Positions 1 through 9,486 are shown, counted from the stretch's first letter. The stretch: 64,000 bases of DNA from Arcobacter suis CECT 7833 (GCF_003544815.1 NZ_CP032100.1:2294001-2358000), one strand, 5' to 3'. Program-made: numbers and translations. The notes: a model not told the origin generated them from the letters alone.

Positions 1-1584
1 ATAAAAGTAGTTGTAACAACATATTTTGAACACTCAAATGATGCTACAAAAATATTGGTTAATACTCCTATTTGGGCTTTAGGATTAGATTTTATACATG
101 GAGTTAAAAACTTTGAAGCTTTAGAGCTTATCAAAAACTCAAATAAAATTTTAATTGCTGGAGTTATTGATGGAAGAAATATTTGGAAAAGTAATTTTCA
201 AGATAAAATTCAACTTTTAAATAAAATATCAAAAGTTGTAGATAAAGAAAATGTTATTGTTGGTACTTCTTGCTCACTTTTACATGTTCCTTTTACTTTA
301 AGTTATGAAGAGAAGTTAGACAAAGAGATAAAATCATGGTTAGCATTTGCAAATGAAAAATTAAAAGAGTTATCACTTGTATCTAAACAATTTTTTGATT
401 TTAAACTAAATTTAGATGAAGTTTCAAGCATTAGAAAAAATGCTGAAGAAAATAGCCAAAGAAAAATATCTTCTAAAATCCACAATATTAAAATTCAAGA
501 AGAGATAAAAAGTTTAAAACTATTTGAAAGAGTTGATAAATTTCAAGATAGAATCAAAGTTCAAAGGGAATTTTTTAAATATGATTTTTTGACAACTACA
601 ACTATTGGTTCATTTCCTCAAACACCCCAAATTAGAGAAAATAGAAAAAACTTTAAAGCAAATCTTATTTCAGAAGAAGTTTATGAAAGTGAAATCAAAA
701 AATATATTGATGATTGTGTAGCTTTTCAAGAAGAGATTGGACTTGATGTTTTAGTGCATGGAGAACCTGAAAGAAATGATATGGTTGAATATTTTGGTGA
801 AATGTTAGATGGATTTGCCTTTACACAAAATGCTTGGGTTCAATCGTATGGAAGCAGATGCGTAAAACCACCATTGATTTATGGAGATGTAAACAGAGCT
901 AATCCAATGACTGTCGAGTGGATAAAATATGCTCAAAGTAAAACTTCAAAAGTTATGAAAGGAATGTTAACTGGACCTGTAACTATTCTTAATTGGTCAT
1001 TTGTAAGAGATGATTTACCAAGAAGTGCAGTGACACGTCAAATTGCTTATGCTATTTGTAAAGAAGTAGATGATTTACAGAATGCTGGAATTAAAATGAT
1101 TCAAGTGGATGAAGCAGCCTTTAAAGAAGGTTATCCTTTAAGAGTTGAAAATATAAAAGAGTATGAAAATTGGGCTGTTGACAATTTCAAATTAAGTGTT
1201 AGCAGTGCAAAAGTTGATACACAAATTCATACTCACATGTGTTATAGTGAGTTTAATGACATTATAAAAACAATTGAAGCAATGGATGCAGATGTTATTT
1301 CAATAGAAACAGCACGAAGTGGAAATAGACTTCTTAGAATTTTTAAAGAAGTAGCTTATAAACAAGAAATTGGTCCTGGAATTTATGATATTCACAGTCC
1401 AAGAGTTCCAAGTGTTGAAGAAATGGTTGAACAAATAAAATCACTACTTGAAGTTTTACCAAAAGAGCAATTATGGATAAATCCAGATTGTGGATTAAAA
1501 ACAAGAAAATGGCCAGAAGTAAAACAAAGTTTAGAAAATATGGTAAAAGCTGTAAATATCATAAAAAAAGGAGAAATTAAATAG
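1..1584 (+). CDS. metE: Cobalamin-independent methionine synthase MetE (5' end outside window)
   Basis: Transfers the methyl group of 5-methyltetrahydropteroyl-triglutamate to homocysteine, the last step of methionine synthesis, without vitamin B12; cytoplasmic. The reading frame is open from base 1, so the gene starts upstream; 527 residues are visible, roughly the last two thirds of a usual 750-residue protein. The C-terminal barrel begins at the TTTTIGSFPQT stretch. The expected zinc/homocysteine ligands are present: His and Cys in HTHMC, Glu in SIETARSG and Cys in NPDCGLKTR. The TAG stop lies inside the stem of a hairpin, and a second hairpin follows, so transcription probably ends before ilvA. 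The partner that supplies methyl-folate is not in view. Confidence 0.96.
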   Translation: MKVVVTTYFEHSNDATKILVNTPIWALGLDFIHGVKNFEALELIKNSNKILIAGVIDGRNIWKSNFQDKIQLLNKISKVVDKENVIVGTSCSLLHVPFTLSYEEKLDKEIKSWLAFANEKLKELSLVSKQFFDFKLNLDEVSSIRKNAEENSQRKISSKIHNIKIQEEIKSLKLFERVDKFQDRIKVQREFFKYDFLTTTTIGSFPQTPQIRENRKNFKANLISEEVYESEIKKYIDDCVAFQEEIGLDVLVHGEPERNDMVEYFGEMLDGFAFTQNAWVQSYGSRCVKPPLIYGDVNRANPMTVEWIKYAQSKTSKVMKGMLTGPVTILNWSFVRDDLPRSAVTRQIAYAICKEVDDLQNAGIKMIQVDEAAFKEGYPLRVENIKEYENWAVDNFKLSVSSAKVDTQIHTHMCYSEFNDIIKTIEAMDADVISIETARSGNRLLRIFKEVAYKQEIGPGIYDIHSPRVPSVEEMVEQIKSLLEVLPKEQLWINPDCGLKTRKWPEVKQSLENMVKAVNIIKKGEIK

Positions 1585-1633
1585 AGCTTTTGCTCTATTT
1601 AAAAAAAGTTTTAATAAGCCTAAAACTTTTTTT
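1579..1633. terminator. Two tandem hairpins between metE and ilvA
   Basis: First hairpin: 9-bp perfect stem AAATAGAGC (1579-1587) with GCTCTATTT (1592-1600), loop TTTT, and the metE stop codon inside the left arm. Second hairpin directly follows: 13-bp perfect stem AAAAAAAGTTTTA (1601-1613) with TAAAACTTTTTTT (1621-1633), whose right arm ends in seven T. Read as a double intrinsic terminator for metE; the A-rich left arm means it could also work on the opposite strand. Confidence 0.75.
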
Positions 1634-1667
1634 AGATAACATCACAAAAAAAATGAGAAAAGAAATC

Positions 1668-2873
1668 ATGATAACACTTAACAATATTAAAGAAGCAAGA
1701 AAAAATCTTGAAAATATAGCGGTAAATACTCCACTAGCAAAAGCACCAATTTTAAGCAAAGAGTTAAACGCTGAAATTTTCTTAAAAAAAGAGAATTTAC
1801 AATTAACAGGAAGTTTTAAATTAAGAGGCGCTTTTAATAAAGTTGCAACATTATCAAAAAAACAAAAAGATAATGGTGTAGTAGCAGCAAGTGCAGGAAA
1901 CCATGCTCAAGGTTTAGCCTTTGCAGCGCAATATTTTAATTGTGAAGCAACAATTTTTATGCCAGAAGCAACTCCTCTTACAAAAGTATCAGGTGTTAGA
2001 TCTTATGGAGCAGAAGTTGTTTTAATTGGTGAAAATTTTGATGAAGCTTATGAGGCTGCTACAAAATTTGCGTTAGAAAACAATAAAGAGTTTATTCACC
2101 CTTTTGCTGATGATGAAGTAATTGCAGGGCAAGGAACTATTACTTTAGAAATTTTAGAAGAGATAAAAGATTTAGACAGAATCATTGTTCCAATTGGTGG
2201 AGGTGGATTAATCTCTGGAATTGCAATTGCTGCAAAAGCTATAAATCCTAATATTAAAATCACTGGTGTAGTTGCAAGTGGAGCAAAAGGAATGAAAGAT
2301 TCTTTTGAATCAAGAATGCCAATTGATTCTGTAACAGTTAGAACAATAGCAGATGGAATTGCCGTTCGTGATGTAACTCCAAAACTTCTTGATATTATTT
2401 TAGAATATGTGGATGAAATAGTTGAAGTAACAGATAATGAAACTGCAAATGCAATTTTATTTTTATTAGAAAAACATAAACTTATGGTTGAGGGAGCTGG
2501 AGCTGTTGCAACTGCTGCACTTATGCATGGAAAAGTTGATATAGAAAATTCTAAAGTTTGTGCAATTGTAAGTGGTGGAAATATTGATGTTACTATGTTA
2601 TCTTTGATTATAGAAAAAGGTTTAGTAAAATCAAATAGAAAAATGAATCTAATCGTAACACTTATGGATAAACCAGGAGCATTAATGCTTTTAACAGAGG
2701 TTTTCACAAAAAGCAGCGCAAATATTGTTCAAATAGATTATGATAGAAAGTCTGTAAAACTGGAGTTTGGTGAAGCTCATGTTACAATAGCCCTTGAAAC
2801 AAAAGGTGAAGAACACCAAAAATTAATAAGGGAAAATTTGAAACAAAGTGGATTTAGATTTAAGCAAATTTAA
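1668..2873 (+). CDS. ilvA: Threonine ammonia-lyase (threonine dehydratase), biosynthetic
   Basis: Deaminates threonine to 2-oxobutanoate, the first step toward isoleucine. It is a fold-type II PLP enzyme; the PLP lysine is in GSFKLRGAFNK, a phosphate-binding glycine run GGGGLISG follows, and a C-terminal ACT-like domain starts near LIVTLMDKPGAL. The open frame runs back to a TTG at 1590, but that part is the terminator of metE. I chose the ATG at 1668 because it is preceded by the purine-rich GAGAAAAGA and begins the family-typical MITLNNIKEARK; ATG 1653 is the alternative. The result is 401 residues, normal for the family. The ACT-like domain suggests feedback control, but the sequence cannot show by which amino acid. 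Confidence 0.94.
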   Translation: MITLNNIKEARKNLENIAVNTPLAKAPILSKELNAEIFLKKENLQLTGSFKLRGAFNKVATLSKKQKDNGVVAASAGNHAQGLAFAAQYFNCEATIFMPEATPLTKVSGVRSYGAEVVLIGENFDEAYEAATKFALENNKEFIHPFADDEVIAGQGTITLEILEEIKDLDRIIVPIGGGGLISGIAIAAKAINPNIKITGVVASGAKGMKDSFESRMPIDSVTVRTIADGIAVRDVTPKLLDIILEYVDEIVEVTDNETANAILFLLEKHKLMVEGAGAVATAALMHGKVDIENSKVCAIVSGGNIDVTMLSLIIEKGLVKSNRKMNLIVTLMDKPGALMLLTEVFTKSSANIVQIDYDRKSVKLEFGEAHVTIALETKGEEHQKLIRENLKQSGFRFKQI

Positions 2874-2914
2874 CTTAATTTATTATCTTTAGAAAGATTT
2901 TAGAAAATAAATAT

Positions 2915-2920
2915 TATAAT
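2915..2920 (+). promoter_or_regulatory. Probable -10 box of atpB
   Basis: TATAAT in a very AT-rich stretch, 41 bases before the atpB start codon. No clear -35 is visible, which is usual for housekeeping promoters in Campylobacterota. Confidence 0.55.
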
Positions 2921-2961
2921 GTTTGCATAATTTAGTATGTAGAACAAAAAAAAGGAAGAAC

Positions 2962-3648
2962 ATGGAAGGAAGACTGTTTACATTCTTGGGTGCTATTGGT
3001 GGGCACGGGCAAGAGTGGATAATCTTATCGCACTATATTTTAGTGCTTGGTATTATTTTTTTAATTGCAAGAGCTGCAACTAAAAAATTACAATTAGTTC
3101 CAACTGGTGCTCAAAACGTTATGGAAACATTCGTTGGTGGTATCATCAAAATGGGAACAGATACAATGGGTGAGCAAAATGCAAGAACTTATATGCCATT
3201 AATTGCATCTTTAGCTATTGTTATTTTTGTTAGTAATATGATGGGAGTAATTCCTGGATTTGAAGCTCCAACAAGTAACATCAACTTTACTTTATCTTTA
3301 GCTTTAATAGTTTTTGTTTATTATAACTATGTAGGTATTAAGAAAAATGGTTTTATAACTTATTTTAAACACTTTATGGGACCAATGCCTATATTAGCTC
3401 CATTAATGTTCCCTATTGAAATTATTTCTCATATTTCAAGAATTATTTCATTATCATTCAGACTTTTTGGATCTATCAGAGGGGATGATATGTTCCTAAT
3501 GGTACTTTTAATGTTAGTACCTTGGTTATTACCATTACCAGGATTTTTCCTATTAACTGCGTTTGGTTTCTTACAAGCGTTTATTTTCAGTATATTAACT
3601 TATGTTTATATTGCTGGTTCTGTTATGATGGAACATGACGAACACTAA
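2962..3648 (+). CDS. atpB: F0F1 ATP synthase subunit a
   Basis: Membrane subunit of the ATP synthase forming the two proton half-channels next to the c-ring. It has 228 residues with about five hydrophobic segments; the essential arginine is R167 in SFRLFGS, equivalent to the LRLFGN arginine of E. coli. The frame extends up to a TTG at 2923, but ATG 2962, preceded by AAAGGAAGAA, gives the proper N-terminus. The gene stands alone, between its own -10 box and a strong terminator, apart from the other ATP synthase genes. I recall the same separation of atpB in Campylobacter and Helicobacter. Confidence 0.96.
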   Translation: MEGRLFTFLGAIGGHGQEWIILSHYILVLGIIFLIARAATKKLQLVPTGAQNVMETFVGGIIKMGTDTMGEQNARTYMPLIASLAIVIFVSNMMGVIPGFEAPTSNINFTLSLALIVFVYYNYVGIKKNGFITYFKHFMGPMPILAPLMFPIEIISHISRIISLSFRLFGSIRGDDMFLMVLLMLVPWLLPLPGFFLLTAFGFLQAFIFSILTYVYIAGSVMMEHDEH

Positions 3649-3667
3649 TAATTAGTGCTTCAGAATT

Positions 3668-3702
3668 AAAAGGGAGAAAGTTTTTACTTTCTCCCTTTTT
3701 TT
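3668..3702 (+). terminator. Intrinsic terminator of atpB
   Basis: 13-bp stem AAAAGGGAGAAAG (3668-3680) with CTTTCTCCCTTTT (3687-3699), loop TTTTTA, followed by further T. Almost the same hairpin sequence occurs after trxA at 63027-63060. Confidence 0.85.
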
Positions 3703-3718
3703 ATATAAGGATTTTAAG

Positions 3719-4273
3719 ATGATTAAATATTTAATAACTGATCCAAAATATTATACAAATGATGAAAAAAAATTTGAAGAAATTTTAATAAATATTTTAG
3801 ATAAACGACAAATTGATATTGCTTGTTTTAGAGATAAAGAATCAGGAAATTTTGAAGAAATAGCCAAAATATTTATTAAGATTTGCAAAGAAAAGAATAT
3901 AAAAAAGATTTTATTAAATGGTGATTATATAAAAGCAAAAAAATTAAATGCAAGTGGTGTTCATCTAACCTCAACTCAATTTGATGAAATCAACAAAGCA
4001 AAAGAGTTAGGTTTATATGTAATTATCTCTTGTCATACTTTTGAAGATATACAAAAAGCAATAAATAATCAAGCCGATGCAATTACATATTCTCCTATTT
4101 TTGAAACACCAAATAAAGGTACTCTAAAGGGAATAGAAGCTTTAGAAGAAGTTATAAATAAATATCCTAACATAAACATTATTGCTCTTGGTGGAATTAT
4201 AAATGAAATACAAATAGAACAAATATCTAAAACAAAAGCTTATGGAATTGCTTCTATTAGATATTTTGTTTAA
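3719..4273 (+). CDS. thiE: Thiamine phosphate synthase (ThiE/TenI family)
   Basis: Family role: ThiE couples HMP-pyrophosphate with the thiazole phosphate to form thiamine phosphate; the related TenI is an aminothiazole tautomerase. The 184-residue protein carries family landmarks in order: ITDPKYY near the N-terminus, GVHLTSTQ, SCHTFED, the phosphate-loop stretch YSPIFETPNKG, and IALGGI near the end. It is shorter than most ThiE (about 210), so TenI cannot be excluded by sight. No other thiamine genes are near. It follows the atpB terminator with ribosome site AAGGA, and its 3' end overlaps the end of convergent addA by four bases. Confidence 0.72.
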   Translation: MIKYLITDPKYYTNDEKKFEEILINILDKRQIDIACFRDKESGNFEEIAKIFIKICKEKNIKKILLNGDYIKAKKLNASGVHLTSTQFDEINKAKELGLYVIISCHTFEDIQKAINNQADAITYSPIFETPNKGTLKGIEALEEVINKYPNINIIALGGIINEIQIEQISKTKAYGIASIRYFV

Positions 4274-7002
4274 ACTTCACTAATAAAAACTTCACTTGGA
4301 TGTAAATAAATCAAATAAGAAAAAACATTTTGTGTTTTAAAAATATCTTTTATCGCTTTTTTATAATGGGCAACTTGAACTATATGTTCGGCTGATTTCT
4401 CTTTTGTAGTTTTATAATCGATTATGTAATAGTTGTTTTCTTTAAAAAGTAATAAATCTATAATTTTTATTTCCTCTTTATAAACCAAAGATTGTTCTGT
4501 TATAAACTCTGAGTTTTTTAGCAATGAAGCAAATTTTTCATTATTTACTAATAATAAAATTCTATTTTTTATATCAACAAAATCTTCTTCACCTAAAAAA
4601 TTTGAATATCTTGTTTTTGCTAAATTCAAAGAATAATTTAAATTATCAACAGTGAAATCATTCATCATTTCCAAACAATAGTGTGTTGCAATTCCAAAAT
4701 ATTTTGCTTTTAAATAATCTTCTTCAAACTCTTTTTCTTTTGAAATCTGTTTTTCTTGAGTTCCTAAATTCATAGGAGTATAAAGAACTTTTTCTATTTT
4801 TTCATAGTTTTTAGAAATATTTTGACTCTCTATGATAGTTCCAATTTGTGTTGCTTTCATATTCAAAATATCAAAAACAGAAGATTTAGTTTTTTTGAAA
4901 ATAATCATATTATTTTTAGCTCGTGTTACTGCCACATATAAAATATTTATTTCATCTTCCAAACTCAAAGCTTTTTCTTTCGCTATTGCTTTTTCATAAT
5001 CTTTGTTGTAGTTTTCATAACCTTTTATTTTATAAAAGATATTTTTTAACTCTACACTTTCATACTCAAACAGAAGTGAAGATTTATCCACATTCTTTCT
5101 TTTTATTCTATCAAGTAAAATTACAGTATTAAACTCTAAACCTTTTGATTTAAAGATTGTCAAAATCTGCAATCCAACTGATTCAGAATTTTCCATATTT
5201 GAATCTAATTTATCAATTTCATATACAAAATCAACAATATTTGAAAAAACTGAACTCACTTCTATAAGTTTAATTATATTTTCATCTATGATTTTTAATC
5301 TACTTGCTAACTCTTTTATAATTTCTTGAATTGATTTTTCTTTTAACTCTATATTTAAATCCAACTCATTTAAAATGGCATTTCCTATTAGTGCATTTAG
5401 ATTTTCTTTATAAATCTCTTCTTTAAAATATATATATTTTATAGCATTTATAACAGCTTTTACATTTTGTTGATTTATAAGTTTTGATGTCATTTCCGTT
5501 GAAATTTTCATAGTTGGAAACTTTTGTTTTAAATAATAATAAAGATTTAAAACATCCGCATTTGTGTAAGTCAAAATTGCAATATCATTTGAATTTACAC
5601 CATCTTTTAATAGTTGTTCTATTTTTGAAGCAATATTTTCAAACTTATCTTCTTCATCAAGTTGAGTGTCTTCAACAACCTCAATATATCCACCTTTTGA
5701 AACAGACTCTTGTTCAAAATATTCATAATTTGGGATATTCAAGAAAAGTGAATTTACATAAGAGATTACATTTTCGCAAGAACGATAATTTGTATTTAAA
5801 ACTTCAACTTCAAGAAGTTTGTTTGTATTTGCCACATAATCAAAAAGTTCTCTTTTCCCACCACGAAATCTATAAATCGATTGTTTAGTATCTCCAACAT
5901 AGAAAAATGTTTTAAATTTTGTTTGATCGCCTGAAAGTATCTCTTTTATTAATGGCTCTAAAATTTTATATTGTAACAATGATGTATCTTGAAACTCATC
6001 CATCAAAATATGTGAAAAAGAAGAATCTAATCTAAAATATAAAAAATCTTTATCAATTTTTGTAGATAATAGTTCATAAACTAAATTTGAAATATCATTA
6101 AATTCCAAATAATTTTTATTTTTGTTAAAAGTAAATTTAAACTCTTTAAACATCAAATAAAGTTCAAAAAGTTTACTCAAACTATATCCAGCTCTTAATT
6201 TATAATAAATAGCTATTTGTTCTTTCAGATTAAAAAAGTGATTTTCTAAAATATCATTTGCACACTTTTTAAAATATGAATAATCAGCTAAGGTTTCTTT
6301 TTCAAGCCAAGTTCTTCCAAATAATTCATCAAAAGTTTCAAAATCAACAGCTTTAATTGCACTAGCACTTGCTCCATTACAATTTGAAATTTGCTCTTTT
6401 ATTTTAAAAGCAAACTCTAAAACATTACTTTTTTGTAAATCAATAAGCTTTGCATCAATATTTACAATATCAACTGTTTCATTTTTTTCAAGTAGGTTTT
6501 TGAATAATTCAAAAATTGAGTTAAATTTCTTTTTTTCATAGTGAGAAAAATCAATCAGAGTTTCAAATTGAGTTGCATTTAATGATTGTAAAAACTTCAT
6601 ACTTAAAGCTTCAATATCATCTTCTTTTATCTCAAAATCATCCGATATTCCAATATATCCACAAAATTCTCTAAGAATTTTATTTACAAACTTATCAATA
6701 GTAAAAATAGATAAAGTAGCACTTGAAAACGATTTAACTAAAAAACTTTTTTTACCAAGAATATCTTGTTTTGATAAACCAGATTGTTTTTCAATTGCAC
6801 TTAAATATGCTTCATCATCACCTAAAGTCAAAAGAGTTTTATAGATTCTTTCACTCATTTCATTTGCAGCTTTATTTGTAAATGTAAGAGTCAAAATTTC
6901 ACTGGGTTTTGCACCAAGTAACAAAAGTGTGATATATCGAACAGTAAGTGCAAAAGTTTTTCCGCTTCCAGCACTGGCTTTTAGGGCTAAGTATTTTTTC
7001 AT
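4270..7002 (-). CDS. addA: AddA-type helicase-nuclease (RecB-like subunit of AddAB)
   Basis: Double-strand break repair: with AddB it unwinds and degrades DNA ends and prepares them for RecA. The 910-residue protein is a UvrD-like SF1 helicase with Walker A ASAGSGKT at residues 9-16, Walker B as MDEFQDTS, motif IV NTNYRS, motif V FKSKGLEF and motif VI VAVTRAKN. A C-terminal PD-(D/E)XK nuclease follows, seen as IIDYKTTK and a downstream QVAHYKKA helix. It is shorter than the Bacillus AddA (over 1200), as in other Campylobacterota. The likely partner AddB is encoded 42 kb away at 46285-48645, behind the cbb3 oxidase genes; I recall the two being adjacent in C. jejuni. Confidence 0.87.
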   Translation of the reverse strand: MKKYLALKASAGSGKTFALTVRYITLLLLGAKPSEILTLTFTNKAANEMSERIYKTLLTLGDDEAYLSAIEKQSGLSKQDILGKKSFLVKSFSSATLSIFTIDKFVNKILREFCGYIGISDDFEIKEDDIEALSMKFLQSLNATQFETLIDFSHYEKKKFNSIFELFKNLLEKNETVDIVNIDAKLIDLQKSNVLEFAFKIKEQISNCNGASASAIKAVDFETFDELFGRTWLEKETLADYSYFKKCANDILENHFFNLKEQIAIYYKLRAGYSLSKLFELYLMFKEFKFTFNKNKNYLEFNDISNLVYELLSTKIDKDFLYFRLDSSFSHILMDEFQDTSLLQYKILEPLIKEILSGDQTKFKTFFYVGDTKQSIYRFRGGKRELFDYVANTNKLLEVEVLNTNYRSCENVISYVNSLFLNIPNYEYFEQESVSKGGYIEVVEDTQLDEEDKFENIASKIEQLLKDGVNSNDIAILTYTNADVLNLYYYLKQKFPTMKISTEMTSKLINQQNVKAVINAIKYIYFKEEIYKENLNALIGNAILNELDLNIELKEKSIQEIIKELASRLKIIDENIIKLIEVSSVFSNIVDFVYEIDKLDSNMENSESVGLQILTIFKSKGLEFNTVILLDRIKRKNVDKSSLLFEYESVELKNIFYKIKGYENYNKDYEKAIAKEKALSLEDEINILYVAVTRAKNNMIIFKKTKSSVFDILNMKATQIGTIIESQNISKNYEKIEKVLYTPMNLGTQEKQISKEKEFEEDYLKAKYFGIATHYCLEMMNDFTVDNLNYSLNLAKTRYSNFLGEEDFVDIKNRILLLVNNEKFASLLKNSEFITEQSLVYKEEIKIIDLLLFKENNYYIIDYKTTKEKSAEHIVQVAHYKKAIKDIFKTQNVFSYLIYLHPSEVFISEV

Positions 7003-7045
7003 GGTCTAATGATACTAAATTTTTTATTAATAAGATTCTTTTAGA

Positions 7046-7051
7046 TATAAT
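7046..7051 (+). promoter_or_regulatory. Probable -10 box of argB
   Basis: TATAAT located 31 bases before the argB start, in the gap between the divergent addA and argB. Confidence 0.5.
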
Positions 7052-7082
7052 CAGCACTCAAAAATCACTTAGGATTATAAAT

Positions 7083-7982
7083 ATGCAAAATAAACATCAA
7101 AAAGTACAAACTCTACTTGATGCAATTCCATATATTAAAAAATTTTTCGGAAAAGTTATTGTTATTAAATACGGGGGTTCTGCTCAAACTAGCCCTGATT
7201 TAAAAGAAAAATTTGCTCAAGATATAGTTTTTCTTTCACTTTTAGGAATTAAACCTGTTATTGTTCACGGTGGAGGAGCAAGAATTACTGAATTATTAAC
7301 TAAATTAGAAATTCCTTCACATTTCGTTGATGGTCACAGAGTTACTTGTAAAGAGAGTATGAGAGTTGTTGAGATGGTTTTAAGTGGTGAAATTAATAAA
7401 AATATTACATCTTTACTTACACACCATGGAGCAAAAGCTATCGGAATTTCAGGAAAAGATTCAGCAATGATAAATGCTGTTCCAAAAGATGGTGGGAAAT
7501 TTGGCTTTACTGGTGATATCACAAAAGTAAATGGCGAGATGATAAATAATTTAATTAAAGAAGGATTTATTCCAGTTATTGCTCCTATTGGAGATAGTGC
7601 AGAACCAAATCATCCAGGATTTAATATAAATGCAGATGTTGCAGCTTGTGAAATTGCGGCTGCAATTGGTGCACAAAAAGTTTTATTTTTAACTGACACT
7701 ATTGGAGTTTTGGACAAAAAAGGAAATTTAATTCAAACTTTAGATAAAGAGAGTGTTGAAAACTATAAAAAAGATGGAACAATCGCTGGTGGAATGATAC
7801 CAAAAGTTGATTCTTGCATAGATGCAATACATAATGGTGTAAACAAAGCACATATAATTGATGGAAGAGTTGAACACTCTATTTTACTTGAATTATTTAC
7901 AAGTGATGGTATTGGAACTCAATTTATAAGAAAAGACAACCCTAATAATGGGATAGATATAGAAAAATTATTAAACGACTAA
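7083..7982 (+). CDS. argB: Acetylglutamate kinase
   Basis: Phosphorylates N-acetyl-L-glutamate, the second step of arginine synthesis. Amino-acid kinase fold: catalytic lysine K29 in VIKYGGSAQ, the glycine loop VHGGGARI, and the nucleotide-binding GGMIPKVDS near residue 238. The frame is open back to 6948 inside addA on the opposite strand, but the ATG at 7083, following AGGATTATAAAT and the -10 box, gives a normal 299-residue protein. thrC follows 11 bases downstream and is probably co-transcribed. Whether it has the arginine-sensitive N-terminal helix was not decided; residues 1-22 do form a helix-like extension. Confidence 0.95.
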   Translation: MQNKHQKVQTLLDAIPYIKKFFGKVIVIKYGGSAQTSPDLKEKFAQDIVFLSLLGIKPVIVHGGGARITELLTKLEIPSHFVDGHRVTCKESMRVVEMVLSGEINKNITSLLTHHGAKAIGISGKDSAMINAVPKDGGKFGFTGDITKVNGEMINNLIKEGFIPVIAPIGDSAEPNHPGFNINADVAACEIAAAIGAQKVLFLTDTIGVLDKKGNLIQTLDKESVENYKKDGTIAGGMIPKVDSCIDAIHNGVNKAHIIDGRVEHSILLELFTSDGIGTQFIRKDNPNNGIDIEKLLND

Positions 7983-7993
7983 AAAGGGATATT

Positions 7994-9475
7994 ATGAATT
8001 TTATAGAAACAAGAGGAAATGATGGTATTAAACCAATTGAAGTGCCATTTAGTGAAGCTATTTTAAATCCTAGCACTTCATTTGGAGGACTTTATGTTCC
8101 AAAATATTTACCAAAATTAGAAAAAAACTTTATTTTAAATCATATTAACTCTTCATATAAAGAATTAGCTTTTGACATTTTAAAAGCATTTGAAATTGAT
8201 ATTGAAGAATCTGAAATAAATAAAGCCTTATCTTTATATGATAAATTTGATGATGCTTCAAATCCTTGTCCAGTTGTAAAGGTAAAAGATGACTTATTCG
8301 TACATGAACAATATCATGGACCAACAAGGGCTTTTAAAGATATGGCATTACAACCTTTTGGTTCAATCCTTTCTTCAATTGCAAAAAAAAGAGATGAAAA
8401 ATATCTAATTCTTGCTGCAACTTCTGGGGATACAGGGCCAGCTGCACTTAATACTTTTAGAAATAAAGAAAATATTCAAGTGGTTTGTTTATATCCAGAT
8501 GGAGGAACTAGTGATGTTCAAAGACTTCAAATGGTTTGTGAAGATGGAAAAAATCTAAAAGTTTTAGGAATAAAAGGAAATTTTGATGATGCACAAAATG
8601 CTCTAAAAAAACTTTTAGCTTCAAAAACTTTTAAAGAAGAATTAGAAAAAGATAATATTAAACTAAGTGCTGCAAATTCAGTAAACTTTGGAAGAATTAT
8701 TTTCCAAATAATTTATCATTTTTGGTCATACATTCAACTTTTAAAACAAAAAGAGATTACAAATGGTGAGAAAATATATCTAGTTGTCCCATCTGGAAAT
8801 TTTGGAAATGTATTGGGTGGATTTTATGCACTTCAAATGGGAATTCCAATTGAAAAATTATTGGTTGCTTCAAATGAAAATAATATTTTAACTCAATGGA
8901 TTAATACAGGAGTTTACGATATTAGAGGAAAAGAGTTAAAACTTACACTTTCTCCTGCAATGGATATTTTAAAATCATCTAACATCGAAAGAGTTATCTT
9001 TTCTTTATTTGGTGCAGATAGAACAAAAGAGTTAATGGAAGATTTAAATAACAATAATATTTTCAAAATGAGTGAAAATGAAACAAAAGAACTACAAAAA
9101 TATTTTTCGGCAATCTACTCAGATGATACTTTTGGGACATCTACAATCAAAGAATTTTTAGATAATGGTTACTTAATGGACCCACATACGGCAACTTGTA
9201 TTAAAGCATATAAAGAATTAAAAGATAAACAACTAAAAACTGTTATTTATTCAACTGCTGAATGGACAAAATTCTCTCCAACTGTTCTAAATGCATTAAA
9301 AGAAAACAACACTAAATACTCAGATAAAGAAGCTTTAGAAGAGATTTCTTCAAAATATAATGCAAGTTTAGTGAATAGTATTAAAGAGTTATTTTCTGCA
9401 AAAATAAATCACTCTTTGGTTATTGAAAAAGAAAATATCGAACAAGAAATTGTTAAATTTATTAGAGAATCATAA
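7994..9475 (+). CDS. thrC: Threonine synthase
   Basis: Converts O-phosphohomoserine to threonine with PLP. The protein has 493 residues, as for the long proteobacterial type; the PLP lysine is K115 in HGPTRAFKDMALQ, and the SGDTGPAA and SGNFGNVLGG loops bind substrate and PLP phosphate. The start ATG has an AAAGGGA site. It lies directly after argB. The enzyme that makes its substrate, homoserine kinase ThrB, is at 35347-36228. A hairpin overlaps the stop codon. Confidence 0.96.
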   Translation: MNFIETRGNDGIKPIEVPFSEAILNPSTSFGGLYVPKYLPKLEKNFILNHINSSYKELAFDILKAFEIDIEESEINKALSLYDKFDDASNPCPVVKVKDDLFVHEQYHGPTRAFKDMALQPFGSILSSIAKKRDEKYLILAATSGDTGPAALNTFRNKENIQVVCLYPDGGTSDVQRLQMVCEDGKNLKVLGIKGNFDDAQNALKKLLASKTFKEELEKDNIKLSAANSVNFGRIIFQIIYHFWSYIQLLKQKEITNGEKIYLVVPSGNFGNVLGGFYALQMGIPIEKLLVASNENNILTQWINTGVYDIRGKELKLTLSPAMDILKSSNIERVIFSLFGADRTKELMEDLNNNNIFKMSENETKELQKYFSAIYSDDTFGTSTIKEFLDNGYLMDPHTATCIKAYKELKDKQLKTVIYSTAEWTKFSPTVLNALKENNTKYSDKEALEEISSKYNASLVNSIKELFSAKINHSLVIEKENIEQEIVKFIRES

Positions 9476-9486
9476 GATTCTCTAAT
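9461..9486 (+). terminator. Hairpin at the end of thrC
   Basis: 11-bp perfect stem ATTAGAGAATC (9461-9471) with GATTCTCTAAT (9476-9486), loop ATAA; the TAA stop codon is formed in the loop. There is no long T-run afterwards, so it may be a weak terminator or a stabilising 3' hairpin. Confidence 0.5.

Noticed and set aside
1590-1667. TTG start for ilvA at 1590
   Set aside because: This stretch is the double metE terminator hairpin; the enzyme's family-typical start is ATG 1668.
2096-2707. 203-residue open frame on the minus strand inside ilvA
   Set aside because: Low-complexity serine/isoleucine-rich translation opposite a clear enzyme; no ribosome site and no family features. A shadow of the real gene.
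5514-5888. Plus-strand open frame of 124 residues inside addA
   Set aside because: Histidine/leucine/glutamine-rich shadow translation opposite helicase motifs; no support of its own.
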